DNA of 23,767 nucleotides. It comes from Paulinella micropora (lineage: Eukaryota; Cercozoa; Imbricatea; Euglyphida). The position numbers were made by a program, and so were the translations under genes. Below are positions 1 to 9,148 of the stretch, piece after piece (within the stretch, counting starts at the first letter, position 1; each line of letters starts with the position of its first letter). The stretch spans positions 906,172-929,938 of the forward strand of contig BJOX01000107.1 of the NCBI GenBank assembly GCA_009731375.1, read 5' to 3'. The notes beneath the pieces were generated by a model. It was not told where the DNA came from and ran no database searches. It was given only the letters and a program-made list of their open reading frames with translations.

Positions 1-34
1 CTCAAACATCAACCCCCCCCCCCCCCCCCCTCCC

Positions 35-70
<36 letters not shown>

Positions 71-866
71 AACACACCCTCCTCCTTCCTGATTTCTCTC
101 TCTCTCCACCTCAGTGTAGAAAACTAACGAGATCCAAACAAAGAATACAGAAACCAAAACATTCTAGCTCACATTCTGCACGTTTTTCATGCATGGAATG
201 TCCAAATCCTGCAGAACGCGAAAGATTAATTTTAAGATGGCTTGGACTGCGGCCATGTGAGGTTAGAGCTATGTCAAGACTTTGATTTCCTCCCACATGT
301 ACATCTCGTGCGCTGCTGCCTCCTCTGCCGTGCGCCGATCAAACGACCAAAAGACTCTCCCTCTTTTCTCTATTCTTTTGGCTGCAGCTGGCACATATGG
401 CCCAGTAAGAGTGTGGAATCTCCCGTGCCATACAATGCGAGCTCAACCCTTGGGTCACCATGCTTATCTACATACACACGCTTCATCTTCACTAAATTCC
501 ACGCCCTCACAGCACCTTTATCTCTCATGTACTCCTCTACTGCTCGCTTTCCCTCTGCCTCTACCGCCACGGCAAATTTACCCTCGAGAGGGGGCCAACC
601 CTCGAATTTCAACGATGCTTCCTCAGCTTCCTCAGCTTCCTCAGCTTCCTCACCGTCTTCATCTTCCTTGGCAGTCTGAACGTGGCATCTGACATACTGG
701 GGAATGGTCAGTCGTATAATCAATAACTAAGTTGAAATCGACTCAAGATATTATTAATAATTGTCGCCGCGGCCGCTATTATACAGTTATTATTAATACT
801 AGAATCTGATTGATTAAATGTGACTGTCAGTTCCGACTCAATCAGCTGACCACGTCGTCCGTGACA

Positions 867-868
<2 letters not shown>
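1..868. other. Host-like flank with mono- and dinucleotide repeats
   Basis: The stretch opens with a run of 18 C (13-30) followed by a CA repeat. An open frame on the minus strand (370-723, 117 codons) contains a short acidic tandem repeat made by a repeated AGCTTCCTC-type unit near 616-654, then a mixed-composition tail. It has no domain I recognise and no clear splice sites, so I leave it as a possible host exon at low confidence. The plus-strand frames over the same bases look like shadows. Nothing else gene-like is seen here. Confidence 0.5.
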
Positions 869-907
<39 letters not shown>

Positions 908-1359
908 CATCCCTCCCTCCCTCCCTCCCTCTCTCTCTCACTCACTCTCTCTCTCTCTCACACACACACACACGTGCCCACACACACACAAACACGTGCC
1001 CACACACACATAGAAAAATAGACACATACACATACTCGCACACACAAACACACACAAACACACACACATACATACATACACACTCAGACACTTAGACACT
1101 TAGACACAAACAGACAGACACATACATACACAAACACACATACACTCACTCACACACACACACAGACAGACAGACAGACAGACACAAACACACACACACA
1201 CACACACACACACAGGCACAGGCACACACATATACAAACACACTCAGACACTCAGACACACGCACACACACACACACACACACACGCACACACTCTCTCT
1301 CTCTCACACACACACACACACTCTCTCTCTCTCTCACTCTCTGTCTCATCTCTCTCTCT

Positions 1360-1428
<69 letters not shown>

Positions 1429-1460
1429 TTTCTCTCTCTCTCTCTTTCTCTCTCTCTCTT

Positions 1461-1493
<33 letters not shown>

Positions 1494-1529
1494 NNNNNNN
1501 NNNCTCTCATTCTCTCTATCATCTCTCTC

Positions 1530-1570
<41 letters not shown>

Positions 1571-1620
1571 ACTCACTCTCTCTCTCTCATCTTTCTCTCC
1601 CTCTCTCTCACACTCTCTCA

Positions 1621-1702
<82 letters not shown>

Positions 1703-1768
1703 ACACACACACACACAAACACACACACACAAACACACAAACACACACACACTCACTCACTCACTCAT

Positions 1769-1799
<31 letters not shown>

Positions 1800-1830
1800 C
1801 ACATACACACATACACACTCATACACTCAG

Positions 1831-1926
<96 letters not shown>

Positions 1927-1950
1927 AGGGAGGGAGGGAGGGAGGGAGAG
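868..1950. repeat. Giant compound microsatellite (CT / CA / GA)
   Basis: About 1.1 kb of almost pure simple repeat: CT (871-903), a CCCT block, CA with variants such as CAGA and CATA (958-1320), CT (about 1320-1700, broken by a 10-N gap), CA again (1701-1800), then GA (1833-1920) and GGGA (1920-1948). The polypyrimidine half is followed by a polypurine half, so the block is an imperfect inverted repeat. All open frames through it are low-complexity artefacts. Such density fits SSR-rich invertebrate genomes (inference). Confidence 0.95.
1494..1503. other. Assembly gap (10 N) inside CT repeat
   Basis: Ten N within the CT microsatellite; true repeat length unknown. Confidence 0.98.
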
Positions 1951-3875
1951 TCTGTGTTTCGTTTGTAGGTAAATGTTCAAACCACATCGTTTCAAGCAAA
2001 AGCAAGCATGACACAAGTGTTTGTTTTAGAAAAAGGGGGTAGCTAACTATTTCTCACCCTTATTTTCGACCGCAATTTTTACTTCTCAGGACATGGCAAG
2101 TATGGTGTTTTTAACTGAAAAATGCTGTTTGCATGATGCACTCTGCACTCATTTTTACACACAAGTGCACAAATGAATTCACATGTTATGCTGAGTAATT
2201 CTGCCAAAGGCCTTTTGCAGAGAAACGGTACAAAAAAAAAACTAGGAAAACATAGGTCGAAAATTAGTTTGTCAAAATTTAGAACATACTCTGGAACACA
2301 GCAATACCTTTAATACACTGAAAAACTAAACCGTCTGCTACCTATTCCCAATAAGAACATTGAATTTTGTGCAAACAGCAACTCAAAATCTTGAATATTG
2401 AATAAATTTACCTGCTTTGAAGTTGATGGGCGCTCTAACGATCAGGAGAACTTACATATGCAGGAAAAGTATACTTTTTACCTGCTATCCGGGGGGTGAT
2501 GCATCCGGCAGTATATAATGGCAATACTAGTACCGTTTCGGTCTGTCGGTTATCCTTGGTCCGAAGATTACGGAGTCTCTATTTTAGATATTCCTCAGTC
2601 GTCATATCGTTAGAACAGTTATCTGTTATTAAATATCCTACAGTATGCTATCGTAACAAAGAGTGCTCACCTGATAACAAGGGGGGAAACCATCCACACA
2701 CATCAGCAAGCAATAGTAATGAATAAATTAAAAAAAGGAAGCAGTCTCGGAGCAAAAAAGAAAGAAAACTCAAACAATATTAAAAGGCATAGGAGTTAGA
2801 AATTATGTAAATAAACGAAGTGACATCTCCGTACTATTTATTAATACTAGTATTTCACCTGCTTTCACCTGCAGAGCATACCGCCGACTCGCACGGTCAG
2901 GACTCAAAGCCACAGTGTTCTAAATAAGAGTTCCTTGTATCTGCCTACTCAGCTGAAGAGTTGTATACAAACTCACAATTTATACAACATGATCTTTTTT
3001 AAGCAGGATAATATTATCGTTAGGGGTGAGACTGGGGAATGTGACTTTCTGTTTTCTTTTTGTTGCTTGGCTTGGCTCTGACAGCCTACTATATTTTCCG
3101 TCATACTGATTTACTCTCTTTTGCAGAGGAGGAAGATTAGGTTATTAATATTTTCAGAGTGCTCAGTTTGGAATTGGATGGATAAACACCCCTGCTTACA
3201 TTAAATCACTTGTATCTTTTTATTTGAATCTACAGCCATTTAGCTATTTTAAAAACTAACCTGACTCCTGCTAAGTTTTTGCCTGACACCTCACTTACGA
3301 GGCCGTCAGGCCGAGAAAGTTCGCTTCCGCAGGAGGGCCCCGCGGCCTGAGAGCGGCCCCGCCGGAGGCGACAATTTTTTTTACTTCCTTATGAAAATAT
3401 GAGAAAAACTTTATTTTATATTAATGTTTTTACAAAAAATCATAGTTAATATTTACTAAAAAACTATAAAATCAAGGGTGCAGTGGGCTTTGATGCAGTC
3501 CGCAAAATCATGCAAACAAGGCCGACCTCTTCCAAAACAGACCAGGCGGGCCGGCTGGATGTATATATTTTTTAGCTTCTCTATACATATTTCTACTAAC
3601 TCACTTATTCCAGCTGATTATTTTTTATATCTCACACATGATATATGTTGAGAAAAAAATACTTGAAAATATAGCGTTGGGATTTATCAAAATACTGTAA
3701 AAAACTTACCAGCAGTAAGAATAATTTAGAAGCGTACGTATACGCTGTTAAGGTTACTAGTATAATACTATTAACGTTAGAGTATAGTTAGTGTATTAGA
3801 TGAAATGAAAGTAGTATCAAAAGATACAAAAAAAAACAAAAATAAAGAAGCAAACTATCTATCTATACATCTACC

Positions 3876-3912
<37 letters not shown>

Positions 3913-4391
3913 CTTATACCTAGCTGCTAGCTATTTTAATTTATCACATACTTAGTTAAGTTTTTTTTTTCTTACATCTCTTAGCTTTTTCTTTCTTACT
4001 CCCGCAGTCTTCATATACCACTAGTACTTCTTCTTGCTTTCGTTTTTCTCGTATTTTCATTGATGGTTTCTTGATTCTTGGACCGAGGTGAGATTGGTAC
4101 GCGAGAATTTCCTACATTTTTTCGCTTTCTTCATGTTCCGCTTCTACTACCACCCAGCCGCTTCCCACCCCATAGTCCTCCACTAGACTGACCTGTCTTG
4201 ACTTCTCCCATTTCTATTGCTTCTTTCAACCTCTCTGCCTTGCCTCGCCTGTCTTTTAACTCTTTTTCCCTTTTTTTTCTCTCCTGCAACTACTGCTGAC
4301 TCGTACATAGCTTGAACAACTGCTGGCTCATAGCTATCTAGCTTGTAAAAAGCTACTTTGATACTTTCTGCTTTCCTAGACTGTCTCTTAA
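1951..4391. other. Host-like non-coding DNA
   Basis: AT-rich sequence without a convincing gene. A short frame at 2496-2726 has no recognisable composition or domain. It includes a GC- and CpG-rich patch at about 3297-3375 that stands out from its surroundings and may be a transposon or exon fragment, and pyrimidine-rich stretches at 3960-4290. No RNA gene was recognised. Confidence 0.5.
3856..3912. repeat. CTAT tetranucleotide microsatellite
   Basis: A CTAT/ATCT unit is repeated with few interruptions, perfect from about 3875 to 3911. It is a simple-sequence repeat of the host-like flank. Confidence 0.95.
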
Positions 4392-4441
4392 ACTTTAGTT
4401 TGACTGGTTGCTTATCCTTGTTGTTGTTGTAATTAACTTAC

Positions 4442-4960
4442 CGATACCTTCTGAGTTTGGCTTCATCGAACGCAATGATAGCTTTGTCAAGCACATCCTC
4501 CGCTTCCTTGGAAGCAAGGGTGGTGCGTTCAACTTAAGCGTCATCAAATCATCACCGCTTGCATCTAATAGTCTATTTCTGTACTTTGTGAAAATAATAG
4601 CTCGGTGTGAAAATCCCTGTTCGACACATACAGTGTCTGAAGCAGTTGAACATGCTTCTTTGATTATTTTACATACAGTAGGAAATGTGCGAGTAGCTAG
4701 CTCGTGCATGCTGTAAGTAAGATAACCGAAAAGCTCTTGAGCTACATCTGTCACTGTCTGACAAGGCTCTATCCCTCCTTCTTCTAAACTTTTCTGAACT
4801 TCTGCTATGTATACGTTATATCGCAATATTTCTGTGCGTAGCTCTACCTCTGATTCCTTGTAGCGGAGCGAAAGAGCTGGGATGGCTTTTACGGTAGCAG
4901 CTGGAAGTGCTTCTAGCACTTCCAGAACAGTGTTGGGACTGACATCTTGATAATCGCAAG
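4442..4960 (-). CDS. Exon encoding the C-terminal region of a hAT-like transposase or domesticated hAT protein
   Basis: This is an internal exon of about 173 codons. Its 3' splice acceptor is a long pyrimidine tract ending TTTGTAG just upstream (4961-4975, minus strand), and its donor is GTAAGT at 4441-4436. Near the C terminus it has the layout of the hAT dimerisation region: a FPTV segment, then VEQGFS (the family's ERxFS motif), a KYRNRL segment, and LMTL ending in NAPPLL. This region mediates dimerisation in hAT transposases (family knowledge). The frame stays open upstream through a serine run coded by the ACT repeat, but that part is most likely intron. It may be a transposon remnant or a domesticated zinc-finger-type host gene. 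It marks the left part of the window as animal genome rather than virus. Confidence 0.6.
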
Positions 4961-5014
4961 CTACAAACACAAAATACAAAAGACAAAAAATGATACATGA
5001 TAATATAAAATTAG

Positions 5015-5015
<1 letters not shown>

Positions 5016-5056
<41 letters not shown>

Positions 5057-5067
5057 TACTTCTACTA
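5016..5067. repeat. ACT trinucleotide microsatellite
   Basis: About sixteen ACT/TAC units with two TTC variants. It is read as polyserine on the minus strand and polyleucine on the plus strand, which creates spurious frames. Confidence 0.9.
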
Positions 5068-5188
5068 TATGTATATGCACTACATAACACAATGTTATCA
5101 GACCTTCATCAGGCTCAGCTGCAGGTGATCGTGGAAAATAAGGCTCGAACTGTGGTTCTGCAACCTGCATGTATGGATATATATATAT

Positions 5189-5369
5189 GATCATTTATGT
5201 ATTCACGACTTGTCCAACCGCAAAGTATAAAACAAGCCTTAAAAAAGTAAAAAAAACCAACATAGGACATATAGAAAACATACATAGAAAACAAAAAAGT
5301 GTCAAATGTTTAACATAAATTTTTCTGACTGAGCACATTAAGAGAGATTTTGACGAAAGGACACATAAA
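5189..5369 (+). repeat. 181-bp repeat, copy A (direct)
   Basis: Runs from GATCATTTATGTATTC to GACGAAAGGACACATAAA. It is nearly identical to copy B (5544-5725) in the same orientation and to copy C (5772-5950) inverted; the copies differ by a few single bases and homopolymer lengths. It contains TTGTCCAACC, the motif that also dominates the left end of the viral unit. The open frames in it are AT-rich and have no coding character. Confidence 0.9.
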
Positions 5370-5543
5370 CCGCTACCACCTTCCAATCAGGAAGAAGAAC
5401 TGTTACATGACGCCAGTGCCGATATGGTCGTACAATATATACAATTACATACTTATATATATTTATGTAACATATATATACATACGCACATACATACATA
5501 CGTACGTACTTAAAATGTATATATATATATATATACATATATA

Positions 5544-5725
5544 GATCATTTATGTATTCACGACTTGTCCAACCGCAAAGTATAAAACAAGCCTTAAAAA
5601 AGTAAAAAAAAACCAACATAGGACATATAGAAAACATACATAGAAAACAAAAAAGTGTCAAATGTTTAACATAAAATTTTCTAACTGAGCACATTAAGAG
5701 AGATTTTGACGAAAGGACACATAAA
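5544..5725 (+). repeat. 182-bp repeat, copy B; left arm of a large inverted repeat
   Basis: This is a direct copy of A displaced by 355 bp. With copy C it forms an inverted repeat whose arms are about 180 bp and whose unpaired centre is 5726-5771 (46 bp, AT-rich). It follows an AT dinucleotide tract (5518-5540). Confidence 0.9.
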
Positions 5726-5771
5726 TCATATTTTTATTTCATACAAATATATATAAACTGCGTGTATATGG

Positions 5772-5950
5772 TTTATGTGTCCTTTCGTCAAAATCTCTTT
5801 TAATGTGCTCAGTTAGAAAAATTTATGTTAAACATTTGACACTTTTTTGTTTTCTATGTATGTTTTTTATATGTCCTATGTTGGTTTTTTACTTTTTTAA
5901 TGCTTGTTTTATACTTTGCGGTTGGACAAGTCGTGAATACATAAATGATC
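5772..5950 (-). repeat. 179-bp repeat, copy C; right arm of the inverted repeat
   Basis: Reverse complement of copies A and B. It shares the extra bases next to the ACATAAA end with copy A rather than copy B, so the three copies did not arise from a single local duplication. It ends just before the G-rich stretch and the contig break. Confidence 0.9.
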
Positions 5951-5959
5951 ACACAACAA

Positions 5960-5999
5960 AATGGGGGGAAGGGGGGGCGGACACTCACGAAGTGAGTGG

Positions 6000-6031
<32 letters not shown>

Positions 6032-6041
6032 NNNNNNNNNN
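5960..6041. other. G-rich contig end: short hairpin, 30-G run, 10-N gap
   Basis: After G-rich sequence (5962-5978) comes a small hairpin (CACTCA 5982-5987 with TGAGTG 5993-5998), then exactly 30 G (6001-6030), an A and ten N (6032-6041). A poly-G run at a contig edge can be a read artefact. Linkage between the host-like left part and the viral right part therefore rests on a scaffold join. Confidence 0.85.
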
Positions 6042-6056
6042 TCTTCTCCTATTGGT

Positions 6057-6108
6057 GGCCAACCCCAAGGTTGGCCGTGTCCAACCCTGGTTTTTAAAGG
6101 TTGGACAC
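6057..6108. repeat. Two adjacent hairpins built on the GTCCAACC motif
   Basis: The first is GGCCAACC (6057-6064) paired with GGTTGGCC (6069-6076), loop 4. The second is GTGTCCAACC (6077-6086) paired with GGTTGGACAC (6099-6108), loop 12. Further copies of TGTCCAACC or its complement lie at about 6174-6190 and 6266-6295. These may be terminal or replication sequences of the element (inference). Confidence 0.7.
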
Positions 6109-6712
6109 TTTTTTATCGTTGAATTTCAATATTTATTATATAATTCTTCTTCGTATTACACATTTTTTATATTGTCCAACCTGTCCAACCTTTTATTTAA
6201 AAAAAGTAAATTTTTCTTCCTCTCCCCATTTTAGTATACCCCCTCTAAAATAGTTTCTAAAAAAAAGGGTTGGACTCGGCCAGACTTGGACACGATTAAT
6301 ACTAAAACGAATTTCTCTCTCTCGGTTGCTTAATACCACTCTCAGCCGTCCAAGTCGCCAAACGACGATTTCGCGTCAAGAAACCCGCACAGATAAAATT
6401 GGCAAAAATGAAATGAAAACACAAAAGCAAAACCTAAAAGGACTTTAACCATTGTAAAAAAAAGAAACCATAAAGCAACATCACATAAGCCACCAACCAC
6501 CTTACAAAGCAACTAATTACACCGCCCCACACAAAACAAAAAGGCAATAGGTAAAAAATTTTGATAGCATTAAAAAAGTTCAGGCCGTGAGCCCACACAA
6601 TGAGGTACGTATCTCAAGTCAAAAATAGCACAATGAGGTACGTATCTTCTCCCCAAATCCCCAAAAACCTAGGAACTGGGGATTTCGTGGATCAGAAATC
6701 ACCTTTCGCAGA
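6109..6712. promoter_or_regulatory. Leader region of the element, no gene
   Basis: About 600 bp without a plausible gene. It carries additional GTCCAACC/TTGGAC motifs, AT-rich stretches, and a repeated 19-mer CACAATGAGGTACGTATCT at 6596-6614 and 6629-6647 (33 bp apart). The 19-mer has the palindromic core TACGTA and lies 66-117 bp upstream of the first ATG. Candidate regulatory or origin sequence. Confidence 0.45.
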
Positions 6713-7249
6713 ATGTCGGAAGCACTCGTAAAGCCATCAGAGAGGACGGACGAAGATTGGAACGAAATATACGATATTACTCATCGCTCAGCCTATGAAC
6801 TTGAATTAGACGAGACTAATGTTGATGAGAAAATGAATAAAATTGATCGTCAAATCTCATTGCTCGCTAAAAAAAAGAATTCCCTAATGTCAAAAAAGAA
6901 AGCAATAAGAAAAAGACTAGACGAGATAAACCGAGGTAAGAATGAACGGGAAAATGATCTCTCAATTTCTCGCAAAAGAAAAATGAAAGTGAAAGAGATA
7001 AACGAAAATCTCAAGAAATTTGAGGAATTTCGTAAAAAAAATAAATCTTTCTCTGCTTCGGACATAANNNNNNNNNNAAAAAAAAATAAATCTTTCTCTG
7101 CTTCGGAAATAAATCGTCTAGAAAATTTCATATTGCTCGGGAATTCTTTTGAAGATGTAATATCAAATTCTATTTCTCCTTCTTCTTCTGATGAAGATGA
7201 CGTTGAGCAGGGAACTGCAAATATGAACCGCGGTCTCAGGAACGAATAA
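6713..7249 (+). CDS. Coiled-coil protein of unknown function
   Basis: Starts at the ATG at 6713. A lysine/glutamate-rich central part (about residues 40-105) has the heptad look of a coiled coil, followed by an acidic Ser/Asp tail. A 10-N gap (7068-7077) splits it. The bases before and after the gap repeat the same roughly 33-bp stretch with one substitution and a one-base A-run difference, offset by 45 nt, so collapsing them keeps the frame and gives 163 codons plus stop. No enzyme motif is visible. It is the first gene after the leader region, which would suit an early or scaffold-type role, but I do not recognise the family. Confidence 0.65.
   Translation: MSEALVKPSERTDEDWNEIYDITHRSAYELELDETNVDEKMNKIDRQISLLAKKKNSLMSKKKAIRKRLDEINRGKNERENDLSISRKRKMKVKEINENLKKFEEFRKKNKSFSASDIXXXXKKNKSFSASEINRLENFILLGNSFEDVISNSISPSSSDEDDVEQGTANMNRGLRNE
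7068..7077. other. Assembly gap (10 N) with duplicated flanks
   Basis: About 33 bp is repeated on both sides (7034-7067 and 7078-7112) with one substitution; an unmerged contig overlap, not biological duplication. Confidence 0.9.
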
Positions 7250-7358
7250 TACGTGTGTTAAGAAACACAAATAAAAAAAATTGGGCGAAAGCCCTTTACC
7301 TTTCAAAGAAATTTTGTTTTTTCTTTGGCAGACAATATCGGAGGAACTCGTTAATGAG

Positions 7359-7829
7359 ATGGATGCGATGGGATTTGAGCACAACGAAGAACTTGACGAA
7401 GTTGAGGAGGAAGTAGAAGCCAAAGCCGTAGTGCCTTCGCCATCGCAATTGCCTTCGCCTTCGCCATCGCCTTCGCCGGCGGATGAAAAAGAAGTTGCTC
7501 CTCGTCGGTGGGTGGCCTTCGGCGACCTGTCCCCCCGAGTGGTTTTAACCACTACAGGGCGATTCGTTGAGATGTCAAAGGCTTTTGTCAAAGCCACGAA
7601 ATCTATTAAACTATTCGCAAGCAAATCTTCGCACCGCGAAAACCCCAATTGCCTTTATGCAAAAGCGAAATATGACACCAGCATTAAAAATCCTTCATAC
7701 AGGTATTTTTTTCTGGTGTCAAAAGGGAGCGGGGCACAGGAAGAGTTGTTTATTTACAACAGCCTTACCGCCTTGGCCAATTTGAACCATGAGGCAGCCC
7801 TGATCAATTGGATTGTACAAATTCGTTGA
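7359..7829 (+). CDS. Acidic, Pro/Ser-repeat protein of unknown function
   Basis: The frame is open from 7281, but the first ATG is at 7359 (another at 7368); 7359 gives 156 residues. The N terminus is very acidic (EEVEEEVEAK type), followed by a SPSP repeat coded by a CCTTCGCCATCG-type tandem, then a mixed domain of about 100 residues containing aromatic and basic residues and ending LINWIVQIR. A pyrimidine tract and CAG at 7315-7331 resemble a splice acceptor, but joining to the upstream gene through the obvious GAG/GTAAGA site at 6936 would not keep frame. No family recognised. Confidence 0.6.
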   Translation: MDAMGFEHNEELDEVEEEVEAKAVVPSPSQLPSPSPSPSPADEKEVAPRRWVAFGDLSPRVVLTTTGRFVEMSKAFVKATKSIKLFASKSSHRENPNCLYAKAKYDTSIKNPSYRYFFLVSKGSGAQEELFIYNSLTALANLNHEAALINWIVQIR

Positions 7830-7892
7830 TTAAAATTTTTTCTTTGATATTGTTTTAAAATAATTAAAATAATATAATTATATATAAGAGTA

Positions 7893-8126
7893 ATGGCAGA
7901 TATTATAGCACGATTGCCGTATGATTTACAAGAATATATAAAACTCTTTTTGTTTAATCGCGATTTACCAACAGACGATTACGAATTATGCGACAACTGC
8001 GGACTTACTTTATCAGTTGTAGAAAGTCCAATAATATACGCTCAGAATATGAAGTGGTATTTTAATTACTATTGTTTTTGCTCTAGAAAATGTATCAGTG
8101 AATATTTTGAGTTAGAAAAAAAATAG
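7893..8126 (+). CDS. Small F-box-like / TRASH-type zinc-finger protein (paralogue 1)
   Basis: 77 residues; ATG preceded by TATATA (7881-7886). The N terminus reads LPYDLQEYIKLFLF, the opening pattern of an F-box helix. It is followed by CDNC and, about 30 residues on, CFCSRKC and an aromatic tail, the layout of FCS/TRASH/MYM-type treble-clef zinc fingers, which bind protein or nucleic acid. A paralogue sits at 9441-9716 on the other strand. The gene ends GAA AAA AAA TAG: the last seven A form a perfect A_AAA_AAA slippery site in this frame, and a -1 slip there enters the recombinase frame directly. It may therefore be a free protein, the N-terminal domain of the recombinase, or both. Confidence 0.75.
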   Translation: MADIIARLPYDLQEYIKLFLFNRDLPTDDYELCDNCGLTLSVVESPIIYAQNMKWYFNYYCFCSRKCISEYFELEKK

Positions 8127-8128
8127 AC

Positions 8129-9091
8129 TTGTCTATTATCGAAGATGACAAGAAGTTTGTTAGGCAGTTAAGAGTTGCTACTAATGAAAGTAAAATTTAT
8201 GAAGTGGTGTCCAACTTCTACGATAGCGAATTAAAACCAAGTATAGCCTTTCATAATGCTATTATATCTTTATTTAGCACACCAACTAGTGATGAAGAGG
8301 TGCTTGAGGCACTTAAAGTCATATATCCAAAATATGCTATCGTGTATCCAAATTTGAATAGTAGGCGACAAAGACTTTCTGGGGTGAGAAAGAAAGCGAT
8401 AGAGCCTTACCAAAGCGAAAAAGTATATGAAATGAGCAAACTTGATAAGTATTTTAATCTAAATGAAGACGAGCGGATTGATATCGTTGAGGGATATAAG
8501 AAAGATGTCAAAGCCAAAAATGAACAAAAAATACAGATTGATGTCCGTGATGTAATGGCTAAAATGAATGATATGATATTAAGTAATGACCCTTATCTTA
8601 AACTACTTGCTTTGATGATAGCAATTGGAGCAAGGCCTGTAGAAATATTTGACAAAAACACATATGAATTAATACCAGATAAACCGAGTTGGTTGCGAGT
8701 GAATAACCTAGCGAAAAAGAGAGAAGGACAAAAAAAGAATTGGACTGAGAGGCCTGTTGTCCTTTTTACTCCCCAGTTTGTAATAGAAAAAGTAAATTCA
8801 ATACGAAACCATTTCAAAAAGAAAAACGCAGTTATTATTAACAGCGATGGTGTGCTTGATAAACAAAAGAATAATGAACTAAACAAAAGAATTATCAAAA
8901 TCTTCCCTTGGCTATCAGAATACACGCAGAAAAGCAGTATGTTGCGAAAACTATATGCTAGTTTGTCGTATAGTAATTTCGCCAATCCGAAATTAGAGAA
9001 TTTTAATACATGGGTTTCAAATGTGTTGGGGCACGGTAATATGCTCACCAGTTTTAGTTATAGTTGGGTTAATGTGGCAGACCCTGAATAA
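8129..9091 (+). CDS. Telomere-resolvase-like tyrosine recombinase
   Basis: About 320 residues in the tyrosine-recombinase fold. Numbering from the TTG at 8129, the likely catalytic residues are R169 in AIGARPVEIF, K196/K197 in NLAKKREG, R273 in SSMLRKLYASL, H302 in VLGHGNM and Y311 in SFSYSWV. The spacing R-104-R-29-H-9-Y fits the protelomerase/tyrosine-recombinase catalytic domain, and the RKLYA...LGH...SY block looks most like telomere resolvases of linear hairpin phages. The His of the usual HxxR box is Ser here. The frame has no ATG until 8432, inside the domain, and is open only back to 8111, so translation must come from a -1 shift out of the upstream gene, a non-ATG start, or an undetected indel. 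The nearest stop downstream (9089-9091) is followed in the same frame by more coding-like sequence. Role (inference): resolving hairpin ends or integrating the genome. Confidence 0.7.
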   Translation: MSIIEDDKKFVRQLRVATNESKIYEVVSNFYDSELKPSIAFHNAIISLFSTPTSDEEVLEALKVIYPKYAIVYPNLNSRRQRLSGVRKKAIEPYQSEKVYEMSKLDKYFNLNEDERIDIVEGYKKDVKAKNEQKIQIDVRDVMAKMNDMILSNDPYLKLLALMIAIGARPVEIFDKNTYELIPDKPSWLRVNNLAKKREGQKKNWTERPVVLFTPQFVIEKVNSIRNHFKKKNAVIINSDGVLDKQKNNELNKRIIKIFPWLSEYTQKSSMLRKLYASLSYSNFANPKLENFNTWVSNVLGHGNMLTSFSYSWVNVADPE

Positions 9092-9148
9092 ATTAAGGCA
9101 GAAGGAATTAAAACAGAATTAGAGGAGTGACGCAAAATAGATTTATGT

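Noticed and set aside
1-62. CA repeat as CRISPR-like or telomeric array
   Set aside because: Pure dinucleotide repeat with no spacers and no telomere hexamer.
1146-2016. Open frames across the microsatellite block
   Set aside because: They encode only dipeptide-type low-complexity strings set by the repeat unit, on both strands.
2496-2726. 76-codon frame in the host-like flank
   Set aside because: No domain, no splice signals, and ordinary chance length for this sequence.
5016-5067. ACT/AGT repeat as a Polinton terminal inverted repeat (some begin AGTAGT)
   Set aside because: It continues as a long trinucleotide microsatellite inside a putative host intron, with no matching inverted copy next to the viral part.
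5195-6234. Open frames inside the 180-bp repeats and across the G run
   Set aside because: The frames exist because the repeat lacks stops; the translation is the same in three copies, very hydrophobic, and one runs through poly-G and N.
7034-7112. Tandem duplication inside the coiled-coil gene
   Set aside because: The two copies sit exactly on either side of a 10-N gap, as at two other gaps, so they are best read as an unmerged assembly overlap.
6935-7331. Possible spliced intron between GAG/GTAAGA (6936) and TTTGGCAG (7331)
   Set aside because: Joining these sites would not preserve the downstream frame, and both genes read well unspliced.
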